This document shows positions 42,806 to 51,922 of a stretch of 64,000 bases of DNA, piece after piece. Under the pieces are notes generated by a model that did no database searches, was not told the origin of the DNA, and worked only from the letters and a program-made list of their open reading frames with translations. The DNA lies in assembly GCA_964248625.1 (NCBI GenBank), contig CAXTZG010000006.1:11369-75368 (forward strand). The letters run 5' to 3'. A program made the position numbers and the translations under genes. This DNA comes from Lichenicola sp964248625. Its GTDB lineage: Bacteria; Pseudomonadota; Alphaproteobacteria; Acetobacterales; Acetobacteraceae. How positions within the stretch are numbered: position 1 is the first letter of the stretch; each line of letters begins with the position of its first letter.

Positions 42806-43479
42806 GGATCACGGCCGTTGTCATGGGCAAGGCTGACGGCCTGCTCACCCGCCGCAGCATCCGGCTGGAGGAGGTGGAGCTGGAAGGCCCGCGCGAGGAC
42901 GAGGTCCTGGTGCGCATCACCAGTTGCGGCGTCTGCGGCACCGACCGTGGCTGCATCCACGGGATGGAGCCCTATCCCACCCCCGGCGTGCTGGGCCACG
43001 AGGGCGCGGGCACGGTGGAAGCGGCGGGCCGGCTGGTCGACAACGTACGGGTCGGCGACCGGGTGATGATCGGCTTCCCGTTCTGCGGCACCTGCCGTTC
43101 CTGTCGCCGCGGCCACATGCGTTACTGCACCCAGGGCAAGACGCTGAACTTGAGCGGCTTCCGGAGCGACGGCTCATCGCCCATGGCACGGTCCGATGGG
43201 CAGACCCTGGCTGCACGCTTCTTCCAGCAATCCTCCTGGGCGACGCACACCGTGGCGCTCGGGCGACCAGTGGTGAAGGTGCCGGACGGCATCGATGCCG
43301 ACCTGATGGGCCCACTCGGCTGCTCCATCAGCACGGGCGCAGGCACGATCCTGAACGAGTTGCAGCCCCGTCCAGACTCGTCGGTGGCGATCTTCGGCGT
43401 CGGCAGTGTCGGCCTCGCGGCGGTGATGGCGGCGCAACTCTCGGGCGCCACCACGATCATTGCGCCGCCTTCGCGCTGA
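42802..43479 (+). pseudogene. Truncated zinc-dependent alcohol dehydrogenase
   Basis: The 225-codon frame is the N-terminal two thirds of an MDR-family, aryl-alcohol-dehydrogenase-like enzyme. CGVCGTDRGCIHG has the catalytic-zinc Cys, LGHEGAGTVEA the His/Glu, and CGTCRSCRRGHMRYC the structural-zinc Cys set. GVGSVGLAAVMAA is the NAD-binding loop. It stops after SGATTIIAPPSR, where normal enzymes continue ~140 residues. Coding-like text in another frame (to ~43520) suggests a frameshift. The protein probably cannot bind NAD properly. It ends the SDR-catalase-like-hydrolase unit. Confidence 0.72.
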
Positions 43480-43631
43480 GGGCGGAAGCGACCTTGCAGG
43501 CGAGGCGCGCGATCGGTTGAAGCGCCGCGTACTGGATGCGCCGGGCTGGGTCATCGGACACTCGGCGGCGAGCACACGCCGCCGGGGATGAACTCATTTC
43601 CTGCCGTCAAGGCTGACTCGACGTCAGCCGC

Positions 43632-44147
43632 CTATTTCGCGCGTGCGTCCCAGGAGGCGATCAGCTCCACCTGCGCCTGCGGGGACATGTTGCGCGCGTT
43701 GCCCAGCGTCAACGTTCCATCCGCATTCAGCAGCTTGCCGTCTGGCGTGAGGATCAGCACCGTCGGAATTTGCTTCACCTTGACGCCGTACTTGGCGGGA
43801 ATGTCCATGTTGACGTTGAAACGGTCGACATTGACCATGACCGTCTCGAAATGGCTGTTCTTCCAGGGTGTCACCTGCGGCATCTGCAGCACGCTGTTCA
43901 GCATGCGGCAATCGGGACACCAGTTGGCGCCGAAGTCGATCAGCACGTTCTTGCCGCTCTGTCGTGCCTTGGCAAACGCCGCCGCGACCTGGGCCTGTGC
44001 GTCCGCATTCGTATCGTACGGATGTGGATCAGGCACCGATTGCTGCGCCGGCAGGCCGGATGGCGTTGGCAGCCCCAGCGCCTGGGCCGGAACAGCGATG
44101 CCGCCAAGCAACGACGCGGCCAGCATGGTGATGGTGAAGCGACGCAT
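43632..44147 (-). CDS. Secreted thioredoxin-like protein
   Basis: A 171-residue thioredoxin-fold protein with a signal peptide (MLAASLLGGIAVPAQA). The active site is WCPDC (residues 76-80), the cis-Pro loop is QIPTVLIL, and a helix-rich insertion follows. Of the two close ATGs the second (44147) is best, with AGGAGG seven bases upstream; the first lies too near that site. It resembles DUF899/thioredoxin_7-type periplasmic reductases or DsbD-like C-termini. Its partner is unknown; it is convergent with the alcohol-dehydrogenase remnant. Confidence 0.86.
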   Translation of the reverse strand: MRRFTITMLAASLLGGIAVPAQALGLPTPSGLPAQQSVPDPHPYDTNADAQAQVAAAFAKARQSGKNVLIDFGANWCPDCRMLNSVLQMPQVTPWKNSHFETVMVNVDRFNVNMDIPAKYGVKVKQIPTVLILTPDGKLLNADGTLTLGNARNMSPQAQVELIASWDARAK

Positions 44148-44568
44148 GATCATGCCTCCTTGAAGCTATGAAGCCGGGACAGGTTGGGATTAAGCGATGC
44201 GGGTGCCATACGATCGAGATCGTGTCGAGGCTGGCCGGAACCATGACATGAAGTTGAAGCCGTTGCCGGCATCGGTCATCGGCCGCTTCCCCTCTCATCG
44301 ACGACCCTGACAGGCCTATCAACAAAGACAAGGGTCGGCGTCGTTCCAGTCTTCTGCGTCGCGCAGATCCTGCGCCGGATGGCCTTGCGCGGACAAGCAC
44401 GATCTGCTGTCCCATGCCGATCCGTCGGCAACATACGATTGGGATGGCGATGGCCCGGCCGGCTTGGGCGCGGATCGCAGCCTTCTGTTCGGGCGTCGTG
44501 CGATCCGCGCCCGCTGCTGGCCCGTCGCGCGACAGCGAAATGTGACGGTGGCACTCATCTCCCCCGTC
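44148..44568. other. Gene-free stretch
   Basis: About 420 bases between the secreted thioredoxin and an SDR gene. A short minus-strand fragment reading TGTTPTLVFVD near 44310-44345 hints at a decayed thioredoxin-fold gene (family pattern GTPTLxFxDG), but nothing intact remains. Confidence 0.35.
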
Positions 44569-45279
44569 TCAGTGCCCCGCGACCCAGCCTCCGTCCACGT
44601 GGAGGATTTCACCCGTCACGAAAGAGGCGTCCTCGAGATACAGCACGGCCCGAACCACGTCGTCGATCTCGCCGACGCGCTTGAGCGGATGAAGCTCCGC
44701 CAATCCTTCAAGCGTGTCGGGTGGATGCATCGGCGTCTTGATGACGCCAGGCGAAACGGCGTTCACGCGGATGCCGCGTCCGGCATATTCGATGGCGAGG
44801 CTGCGCGTCGCAGCGTTGAGACCGCCCTTCGTCAGCGACGCCAGCACCGACGGGAAGGCTGCCATCGCGCGTTCCGCCAGGGTGGTGGTGATCTGGACGA
44901 TGTGCCCGCTGCCTTGCCGCTCCATCGCTGCGATCGCGGGCTGGGTGACGTGGAAAAATCCGTCAAGGTTGGTGGACAGGATCGCGCGATACTGCGCCTC
45001 GGTCGTCGCGGTGAACGCGCCGCCTATGAAGAGGCCGGCGTTGTTCACCAGCGTGTCAACCCGGCCGAACGTCGTCAAGGCTGCATCGATCAGACGCTTG
45101 CCGACGGCCGGATCGCCGATATCGCCGGCGATCGCCAGCAACGCGGGGTCGGTCGACGGCGCGATCGAGCGCGAGTTGACGACAACGCGATAGCCGCGCG
45201 CGCGGAACCCGTCCGCGATGCCGGCGCCGAGGCCCTGCGAGGCGCCCGTGACGACTGCCACCTTTCCATCCTGCGACAT
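44569..45279 (-). CDS. SDR-family protein without catalytic Tyr
   Basis: A 236-residue SDR with an intact cofactor site (TGASQGLGAG, NNAGLFIGGA, NAVSPGVIKTPMH). In the YxxxK motif Lys151 is kept in LASLTKGGLN, but the position four residues before it is Ala147. The catalytic Ser region reads QITTTLAERA, with Thr instead of Ser. Proteins of this SDR branch are seen with such changes and may act as binding or structural subunits or use a different catalyst. GGAAAGG precedes the start. The GH92 gene lies on the other strand. Confidence 0.82.
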   Translation of the reverse strand: MSQDGKVAVVTGASQGLGAGIADGFRARGYRVVVNSRSIAPSTDPALLAIAGDIGDPAVGKRLIDAALTTFGRVDTLVNNAGLFIGGAFTATTEAQYRAILSTNLDGFFHVTQPAIAAMERQGSGHIVQITTTLAERAMAAFPSVLASLTKGGLNAATRSLAIEYAGRGIRVNAVSPGVIKTPMHPPDTLEGLAELHPLKRVGEIDDVVRAVLYLEDASFVTGEILHVDGGWVAGH

Positions 45280-45730
45280 TGTGCGGCCTTTCCTTCTGGT
45301 GCTCGCGCTTTGGTGTTACCGGCGCGCCGATTGCAGGGTCGCGCTGCGCTTCGATAGCCGCAAGCCCGTGCGGCATGCCGACGATGCCATGGCACGGATC
45401 GCGGCTGAACGGCTGGTGGCGCACCTCGAACTGTCGGGTTCGTGTGTGCTGCGTCGCATACGCCTCGTCGTGTCGTCCGATCGCCGGAGGGTTCACGGCG
45501 GTCGTCATGCCGCTGCAGGAGCGCTGCCGATCGCAGCGGCCACCCCATCGGCTCTGGCTTGGTTGTCCGGACGATCGACGCACATCCTTTCGGAACTGCA
45601 TTCACTGCCGGACAGGTCTGAGCGGACATGGAACGCGCCGCCACGGCTTGCGATGGGAAGCACTTCGCTACGATGCTCCAGCAGCGACGGTCTGGTCAGA
45701 CCATCGGATCAGGAACCGGAGAGGCTCGTC
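45280..45730. other. Divergent region upstream of GH92
   Basis: About 450 bases between the SDR and GH92 starts. The frame of GH92 is open through it, but the coding quality is poor and lacks a signal peptide. GGAGAGG at ~45718-45724 marks the GH92 start. No clear operator was seen. Confidence 0.45.
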
Positions 45731-48094
45731 GTGAAGTTGTTGATTCGTGCGGTCGGCCAGTTCGTGCCGGTTCTCGGCGTCCTGGGCATGTTCGCGATGA
45801 TTTCCTCGGCCGACGCCGCTCCCACACAGAACCTGTCCTCCCCTTTTGCAGACGTCGATCCCATGATCGGCACCGGGCCGGATGGCCACACCTATCCCGG
45901 CGCCACGATGCCGTTTGGCATGGTCCAGCTCAGCCCGGACACGTGGATCGGCGACTTCCATCACTCCTACGCCCATGCCGCCGGCTACCGCTACGAGGAC
46001 CCGACGATCCAGGGCTTCTCCCACACCCACTTCTCGGGTTCCGGGCATTCCGATCTCGGCGACGTGCTGGTGATGCCGATAGCCGGCGCGGTGTCGCTCG
46101 ATCCGGGCGACCCGGACAAGCCCGGCTCCGGCTACCGCCAGCGCTTCAGCCACGACACTGAGCATGCCGAGCCGGGCTACTATGCCGTCACCCTGTCCGA
46201 CTCCGGGGTGCGTGCCGAGCTGACGGCGACGCCGCGTGTGGGCGTGCACCGCTACCGGTTTCCGGAAGGCAGGCCCGCGCACCTGCTGATCGACCTGCGG
46301 CAGAGCATCTACAACTATCCCGGCAAGGTGCTGTGGTCGCGGCTGACGCTGCATCCCGATGGCACCATCACCGGCTTCCGCGAAACCCGCGGCTGGGCCC
46401 CCGCCCGTCAGCTGTACTTCGCCATGCGCTTTTCCCGCACGCCCACCGGCCACGCCTTCATCGATCGCGAGCCCGAGCCGGTGCCGTATCATGGCTTCAA
46501 GGGCCCTGGGAACGACCCGGCCGACACCGACGCCATCGCCGGACGCGGCCTGGTCGGCGTGGTCGACTTCGGCACGCTCGCCGCCCCGCTTGTGGTGGAG
46601 GTGGCGCTGTCTTCTGTTAGCGAGGCCGGCGCGCTCGCCAACCTGCGGGCGGAGGTTCCCGGCTTCGATTTCGACCGTCTGCGCGCCGCCGCCCGCGCCG
46701 CCTGGCAGCAGGCGCTGTCGTCGGTGGAGTTCGACGCCTCAGCGCCGATGCGCCGCACGCTGGCGACCTCGCTCTACCACGCGCTGCTGGCGCCCAGCCT
46801 GTCCATGGACGTGGACAACCGCTACCGCGGTCCGGACAACGCGGTGCACCAGGCGCGCGGTTTCGACTTCGTGTCCACCTTCTCGCTGTGGGACACCTAT
46901 CGCGCCGAGCAGCCGCTGATGACGCTGATTCAGCCGACCCGCCGCACGGTGGACGTGGTGGACTCGCTGCTCGCTTCACGGGAAGAAAGCCCGTTCGGGA
47001 TCCTGCCGATCTGGCAGGTTCAGGGCCAGGAAACCTGGTGCATGATCGGCTACCATGCGGTGCCGGAGATCGCCGACGCGGTGCTGAAGGGCATTCCCGG
47101 CATCGACCGGAACCGGGCCCTGGCCGCGATGGTGGCCAGTGCCACCTACGCGCCCTACGGCCACCTGGGCGACTACATGAGGCTCGGCTTCGTCCCGGTG
47201 GATCACGACGACGAGGCGGTGTCCAAGACGATGGAATACGCCTTCGACGACTGGACGATTGCGCGCACCGCCCGCGCAACGGGCGATGCCGCAACCGCCG
47301 ATGCCTTCGACAAGCGCGCCCGGAACTGGCGCAACGTGTTCGATCCCGGCATCGGTTTCGTGCGGCCGAGGCTCGCCGACGGGCGGTTCCGCGACAACTT
47401 CGATCCTGCCCGTGCCGGCGCCGGCAGCGGCTTCACCGAGGGCGATGCGTGGCAGTATTCCTGGTATCAGCCTCAGGATGTGGGCGGCCTGATCAGGCTG
47501 CTGGGCGGTGACGATCATCTGGTCGCGAAGCTCGACGGGATGTTCGACGCCCCCATCGCGCCGCACCAGTACGATGCGGTGGAAGACATGTCCGGCTTGA
47601 TCGGCCAGTATGTGCACGGCAACGAGCCGAGCCACCACCTGGCCTATCTCTATGCCTATGCCGGCCAGCCCTGGCGCGGCCAGGCGCGGCTGAAGCAGAT
47701 CGTCGACAGCCAGTACCGCCCGGCGCCGGACGGGCTGGTCGGCAACGACGACCTCGGCCAGATGTCGGCCTGGATGATCTTCACCGCGCTGGGCTTCTAT
47801 CCCGTGACGCCCGGCTCGAACCAATACGTCATCGGCCGTCCGTTCGTGAACCGCGCGGTCCTGCACCTGCCGAACGGCAGACAGTTCACCGTCAGCACCG
47901 AGGGGCTCTCCGATGCGCATCCCTATGTCGGCCAGGTGATCCTCGACGGCGCACCGCTGTCCCGCAGTTTCCTGCGCCACGAGGAGATCATGCAAGGCGG
48001 CACGTTGCGCTTCGTCATGCAGGCCACGCCGAACAAGGAGTGGGCGACAGGCAAGCAGGACCGCCCCTTCTCGACCACGCCCTATGGCGGGTGA
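45731..48094 (+). CDS. Secreted GH92 alpha-mannosidase
   Basis: A 787-residue glycoside hydrolase family 92 exo-alpha-mannosidase, Ca2+-dependent and inverting. The GTG start gives a signal peptide (VKLLIRAVGQFVPVLGVLGM to ADAA). GH92 signatures are DVDPMIGTGPDGHTYPGATM, IQGFSHTHFSGSGHSDLGD, EQPLMTLIQPTR and the late acidic motif GNDDLGQMSAWMIFTALGFY (catalytic base and Ca2+ ligands). GGAGAGG lies ahead of the start, and an upstream in-frame extension has no support. It would trim mannose from N-glycans or mannans in the periplasm or outside; the TonB receptor 700 bases downstream fits as the importer. Confidence 0.92.
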   Translation: MKLLIRAVGQFVPVLGVLGMFAMISSADAAPTQNLSSPFADVDPMIGTGPDGHTYPGATMPFGMVQLSPDTWIGDFHHSYAHAAGYRYEDPTIQGFSHTHFSGSGHSDLGDVLVMPIAGAVSLDPGDPDKPGSGYRQRFSHDTEHAEPGYYAVTLSDSGVRAELTATPRVGVHRYRFPEGRPAHLLIDLRQSIYNYPGKVLWSRLTLHPDGTITGFRETRGWAPARQLYFAMRFSRTPTGHAFIDREPEPVPYHGFKGPGNDPADTDAIAGRGLVGVVDFGTLAAPLVVEVALSSVSEAGALANLRAEVPGFDFDRLRAAARAAWQQALSSVEFDASAPMRRTLATSLYHALLAPSLSMDVDNRYRGPDNAVHQARGFDFVSTFSLWDTYRAEQPLMTLIQPTRRTVDVVDSLLASREESPFGILPIWQVQGQETWCMIGYHAVPEIADAVLKGIPGIDRNRALAAMVASATYAPYGHLGDYMRLGFVPVDHDDEAVSKTMEYAFDDWTIARTARATGDAATADAFDKRARNWRNVFDPGIGFVRPRLADGRFRDNFDPARAGAGSGFTEGDAWQYSWYQPQDVGGLIRLLGGDDHLVAKLDGMFDAPIAPHQYDAVEDMSGLIGQYVHGNEPSHHLAYLYAYAGQPWRGQARLKQIVDSQYRPAPDGLVGNDDLGQMSAWMIFTALGFYPVTPGSNQYVIGRPFVNRAVLHLPNGRQFTVSTEGLSDAHPYVGQVILDGAPLSRSFLRHEEIMQGGTLRFVMQATPNKEWATGKQDRPFSTTPYGG

Positions 48095-48257
48095 TCCGGC
48101 TGGCATTGTCACGTTGGCAGGTCATGGTGAGACGGGAGCAGAGAACTTGCATCGACCAGCCCGGCGGCGAGAGCGGCAGATGCAGCGCCTCACGTCACCG
48201 GAGCAGGCGCAGGAGTTCCTGTCGTCGCACGCCATGACCTACGGTCATTTCTGAGTG

Positions 48258-48292
48258 CAGCGATACCGGATGACCGCAGCCCGGTATCGCTG
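48258..48292. repeat. Perfect 12-bp inverted repeat
   Basis: CAGCGATACCGG (48258-48269) and its exact complement CCGGTATCGCTG (48281-48292) are separated by 11 bases. Wobble pairs extend the stem. There is no T-run on either side, so a strand-specific terminator is not obvious. It could be a bidirectional terminator, a REP-like unit or an operator. Confidence 0.6.
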
Positions 48293-48728
48293 TGCACACG
48301 CGACGGCCTTGCGGATCTGGCGTCAGGAGACTTGCGTCCAAGCAGCCGGGTAGCGCCCTTCGGCAACAGCGATGGACTTTCCTGAACTTCAGGCAGTCAA
48401 GCTGACAATGCCCGCAGCCGTCACACTCAAGGCGCGAGACAACGTTTCCATGGCTTCGCTTGGCAACGTCATCAGCCACCTCTGTCGGGGAGCATCCGCT
48501 TGCGAGGTGTCTCACTCAATTCGAAGGGCGCAGAGGTCTGAGTCAAGACGCTATGCCAAGCGTCCCACCACTGCCAGATCGCGTGCTCTGGTGAGCGCTG
48601 ACCCATCTCAAGACGTGGACTGACACCAAGAACGATACCGAGCGTATCCGTTGTCACTAAAATGCCACTGTTTCTGCTGGATGCCGGGGCGGCTTGAAAT
48701 GCGGCTTGTTTCCATAATTAATCGAATT

Positions 48729-48738
48729 GTAACGTTAC
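48729..48738. promoter_or_regulatory. GTAACGTTAC palindrome, LacI-type operator candidate
   Basis: A perfect 10-base palindrome with central CG, embedded in TTGTAACGTTACGA, 59 bases before the TonB receptor ATG and in the AT-richest DNA of the area. LacI/GalR regulators bind palindromes with a central CG. The cognate regulator is not in the window. Confidence 0.5.
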
Positions 48739-48796
48739 GACGCGGCACCAAAGGATCGCGCCCTCCCACCCATGCCGCCAGGGGAATGTTCCGACT

Positions 48797-51700
48797 ATGA
48801 GATCAGTGCCCCGATATCGACATCACTGCCTGTCCACTGCGGCCGTCGCCGCCGGCTATCTTGTGCTTGGCACGGCCGGACCTGCCGCAGCCCAAACATC
48901 GACCCAGTCGGCCACCCACACCAAGGCCCACGCGAGGACGCACACCAAGGCCCATAAAACGGCGAGGCGCTCCAAGGCGGCGCAGCCTCCCATTCCAACG
49001 ACAGCCGGCTCACCGTCCGGCAGCGTCTCGCCAGCGCCCTTTGGTGCACCCCAGAACAATGCCGCCGCCGCCACCGCGATCCAGAGTTCCGGCACCACCG
49101 CAACATCGCCAAGGGACGCGGCGGAGTCGGTCACCGTCACCGGCTCGATCCTGCGCAATCCGAACCTGTCCGGCGCCAATCCGGTGACGACCCTGACCGC
49201 GACCGACCTGCGACGCCGGGGCATCACCACGGTGGCGCAGGCGCTGCAGACGGTCACGGCCAACGGGTCGGGGAACCTGCCGGCCAACTTCACCGGCAAC
49301 GGCGCCTTCGCCGCCGGCGCGTCGGGCGTGTCGCTGCGTGGCCTCACGACGGACTCCACCCTGGTGCTGATCGACGGGCAGCGCGCCGCCTACTACCCGC
49401 TGTCCGACGACGGCGAGCGCAACTTCGTCGACACCAACAGCATCCCGCAATCGATCGTGCAGTCGATCGACGTGCAGCAGGATGGCGGCTCGGCCACCTA
49501 CGGCGCGGACGCGGTGGCCGGCGTGGTGAACATCATCACCAAGAAGCAGATCCAGGGCTTCGATGGCGGCGCCGAGGGTGGTCTTACCCAGCGCGGCGAT
49601 GCCGGCCACCAGCGGCTCTACGCGAACTACGGCTACGGCGACCTGAACCACGATAACTTCAACGTATGGATCAACGGCGAGTATCAGCAGGACGACCTGC
49701 TGATGAACAATCAGCGCGGCTATCCCTTCAACTCCGGCAACCTGAGCGGCATCGGCGGCACCAACGGCAACCCGAACGGCGTGAACTCGGACGGTAGCTT
49801 CACCGGCGTCAGCAGCACCGGCACGCGTGTTGCGGCGGTGCGGCCGGTCACGATCAACAGCGACGGCAGCCTCACGCCGGCCGGATCGGGACTGATCCAG
49901 CCGATCAATTCAGCACTCGGATGCAACGGGCTCACCACCCATGTCGTCGCGCAGGGAACGGTCTGCGAGCAGGACCTGATCCACGACTATGACGTCATCC
50001 AGCCGAGCGACCGGCGCATCAGCTCGACGCTCAAGGCGACGGTGAACCTGGGTCAGGATGCCCAGGGCTACGCCATGTTCACCTACTCGCAGAACCAGGT
50101 CTATTTTCCCGGCACGCCGCGCTACATCCGCGACCACAGCGAGACCAACGACGTCAGCTTCGCCAACATCACGCTGCCGGTCCGCCTTTCAAACGGCCAG
50201 CTCAACCCGAACAACCCGTTCGCGGCGCAGGGCTTTCCGGCCCAGATCTATTATCGCTTCGGCGACCTCAACCCGACCGAGACCGATTTCAATCAGGTCT
50301 TTCGCGGTTCCACCGGCATCAACGGCTCGGTCCTGTCGCACTGGGGCGGGGATTGGCATTACAATGTCGGCGTCGTCGGCATGGTCGACGATCTGCGCCG
50401 CACCCAGACTGGCCAGCCCACCTTCCAGGGCGTCATCGATGCGGTCGCCAATGGTACCTACAACTTCATGGATCCGTCTCAGAACACGGCGGCGGAGCGC
50501 GCCGCCATCGCGCCGACCTCGGTGGTCAACGCCAGCTCGCAGGAGTATGCGCTCGACGTCGTGGTCTCGAAGGGCCTGTTTGATCTGCCTGGCGGCACGA
50601 CCACGCTCGGCCTCGGTGGCCAGGCTCGCTATGAGTCGCTGTCCGATCCCAGCGCCAACACCGGGATCAACCCGTTCGCGGGGACCCAGCAATACCTGCG
50701 CGGCATCAACCCGTTCTTCGCCTTCGGCCAGCGCAAGGTCGGCTCGACCTTCTTTGAACTCGGGGTCCCGTTCTTCAAGCAGTTCACCGTCGACGTGTCC
50801 GGCCGCTACGACAACTACTCCGAGGGCTTCGACAACTTCGCGCCGAAGGTCGGCGTGATCTTCAAACCGATCCCGGAGCTCACCCTGCGCGGCACCTACT
50901 CGAAGGGCTTCCGGGTACCGAGCTTCGCCGAAACCGGCGGGGTCAATGTCGGCTACGTGCCGTCCTCGCCGCTGCCCGACTCGTTCCTGGCCATGCATCA
51001 GAACGCCGCCGGCACCAAGCCGGACGCCTACGCCACGTCACCGCAGATCGGGCTCGAGACCGTAGGCAACCCGAACCTGAAGCCAGAGCATTCCGACAAC
51101 TTCACCGGCGGCGTGATCCTGCAGCCGAAGCCCTGGGTCAGCCTGTCGGCCGACTACTACTACATCAAGAAGAAGGACTACATCGTCGCGGCCGACTACA
51201 CCCAAGCGCTCGACGCCTACTATGCCGGTCTGAACCCGAGCAACGTCATCGCGGACGTGTCCGATCCCGATCATCCGAGCGCGATGTCGCGCGCCGGCAC
51301 CGTCACCATCGACTACATCAACGCCGCGAGCCTCAGCACCGACGGCTTCGACCTGCAGCTCTCCACCAACGTCCATCTGCCGGGCCGGCTCCGGGACGTG
51401 CGCTGGATCAGCAGCGGCACCGTGACCTACGTCAACAGCTACAACATCGACTTCCCCGGCATCGGCGTCGAGCATTATGCCGGCACGCTGGGTCCGGTGA
51501 ACATCACCTCCGGTTCCGGCACGCCGCGCTGGCGCACGAGCTGGCTCAACACCTTCATCTACAAGAAGCTGACCGTGGGCGTCGCCACCTACTTCACCAG
51601 CGGCTACAAGACGACGGCGGAAGATTCGACCGGTCCCGGCACCGCTAACAACTGCGCGGACGCGCAGCAGGGATTCACCGGGGACCCGGCGAACTGCAGG

Positions 51701-51904
51701 GTCAACGGCTTCTGGGACGTGGACCTGACTTTCGACTACGCGCTGAACGACAGGCTTCACCTCTACACGAACATCTACAACATCGGCGATTCCGGCCCGC
51801 CGCTCGATACCGGCACCTATGGCAGCTACCAGTACAACCCTGCCTGGGCCGCGGCCGGCATCCTCGGCCGCGAGTTTCGCTTCGGTGTCACCAGCAAGTT
51901 CTGA
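48797..51904 (+). CDS. TonB-dependent receptor, large (carbohydrate-type)
   Basis: A 1035-residue outer-membrane receptor. The signal peptide (LSTAAVAAGYLVLGTAGPAA) is followed by a low-complexity, Lys/His/Thr-rich linker with repeated HTKAH units (residues ~41-55). A TonB-box-like segment ESVTVTGS precedes the plug domain (ATDLRRRGITTVAQALQTVT, GVSLRGLTTDSTLVLIDGQR, GGSATYGADAVAGVVNIITK). The barrel ends in REFRFGVTSKF with C-terminal Phe. Size and plug pattern match receptors often paired with polysaccharide-degrading enzymes. The GH92 gene upstream makes a glycan fragment the best-guess substrate. A strong terminator follows. Confidence 0.9.
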   Translation: MRSVPRYRHHCLSTAAVAAGYLVLGTAGPAAAQTSTQSATHTKAHARTHTKAHKTARRSKAAQPPIPTTAGSPSGSVSPAPFGAPQNNAAAATAIQSSGTTATSPRDAAESVTVTGSILRNPNLSGANPVTTLTATDLRRRGITTVAQALQTVTANGSGNLPANFTGNGAFAAGASGVSLRGLTTDSTLVLIDGQRAAYYPLSDDGERNFVDTNSIPQSIVQSIDVQQDGGSATYGADAVAGVVNIITKKQIQGFDGGAEGGLTQRGDAGHQRLYANYGYGDLNHDNFNVWINGEYQQDDLLMNNQRGYPFNSGNLSGIGGTNGNPNGVNSDGSFTGVSSTGTRVAAVRPVTINSDGSLTPAGSGLIQPINSALGCNGLTTHVVAQGTVCEQDLIHDYDVIQPSDRRISSTLKATVNLGQDAQGYAMFTYSQNQVYFPGTPRYIRDHSETNDVSFANITLPVRLSNGQLNPNNPFAAQGFPAQIYYRFGDLNPTETDFNQVFRGSTGINGSVLSHWGGDWHYNVGVVGMVDDLRRTQTGQPTFQGVIDAVANGTYNFMDPSQNTAAERAAIAPTSVVNASSQEYALDVVVSKGLFDLPGGTTTLGLGGQARYESLSDPSANTGINPFAGTQQYLRGINPFFAFGQRKVGSTFFELGVPFFKQFTVDVSGRYDNYSEGFDNFAPKVGVIFKPIPELTLRGTYSKGFRVPSFAETGGVNVGYVPSSPLPDSFLAMHQNAAGTKPDAYATSPQIGLETVGNPNLKPEHSDNFTGGVILQPKPWVSLSADYYYIKKKDYIVAADYTQALDAYYAGLNPSNVIADVSDPDHPSAMSRAGTVTIDYINAASLSTDGFDLQLSTNVHLPGRLRDVRWISSGTVTYVNSYNIDFPGIGVEHYAGTLGPVNITSGSGTPRWRTSWLNTFIYKKLTVGVATYFTSGYKTTAEDSTGPGTANNCADAQQGFTGDPANCRVNGFWDVDLTFDYALNDRLHLYTNIYNIGDSGPPLDTGTYGSYQYNPAWAAAGILGREFRFGVTSKF

Positions 51905-51922
51905 GGCTGTCGTCACGAGAGC

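Larger units (their letters stand above)
48095..48796. other. Gene-free stretch with hairpin and operator
   Basis: About 700 bases between GH92 and the TonB receptor. It holds a perfect 12-bp hairpin (48258-48292) and a palindrome (48729-48738) in AT-rich DNA just before the receptor gene. No coding gene is supported. Confidence 0.5.

Noticed and set aside
44276..44612. A minus-strand fragment resembling the GTPTLxFxDG loop of DsbC-type proteins
   Set aside because: Only one short motif fits and the surrounding frame is broken; not enough to call a gene.
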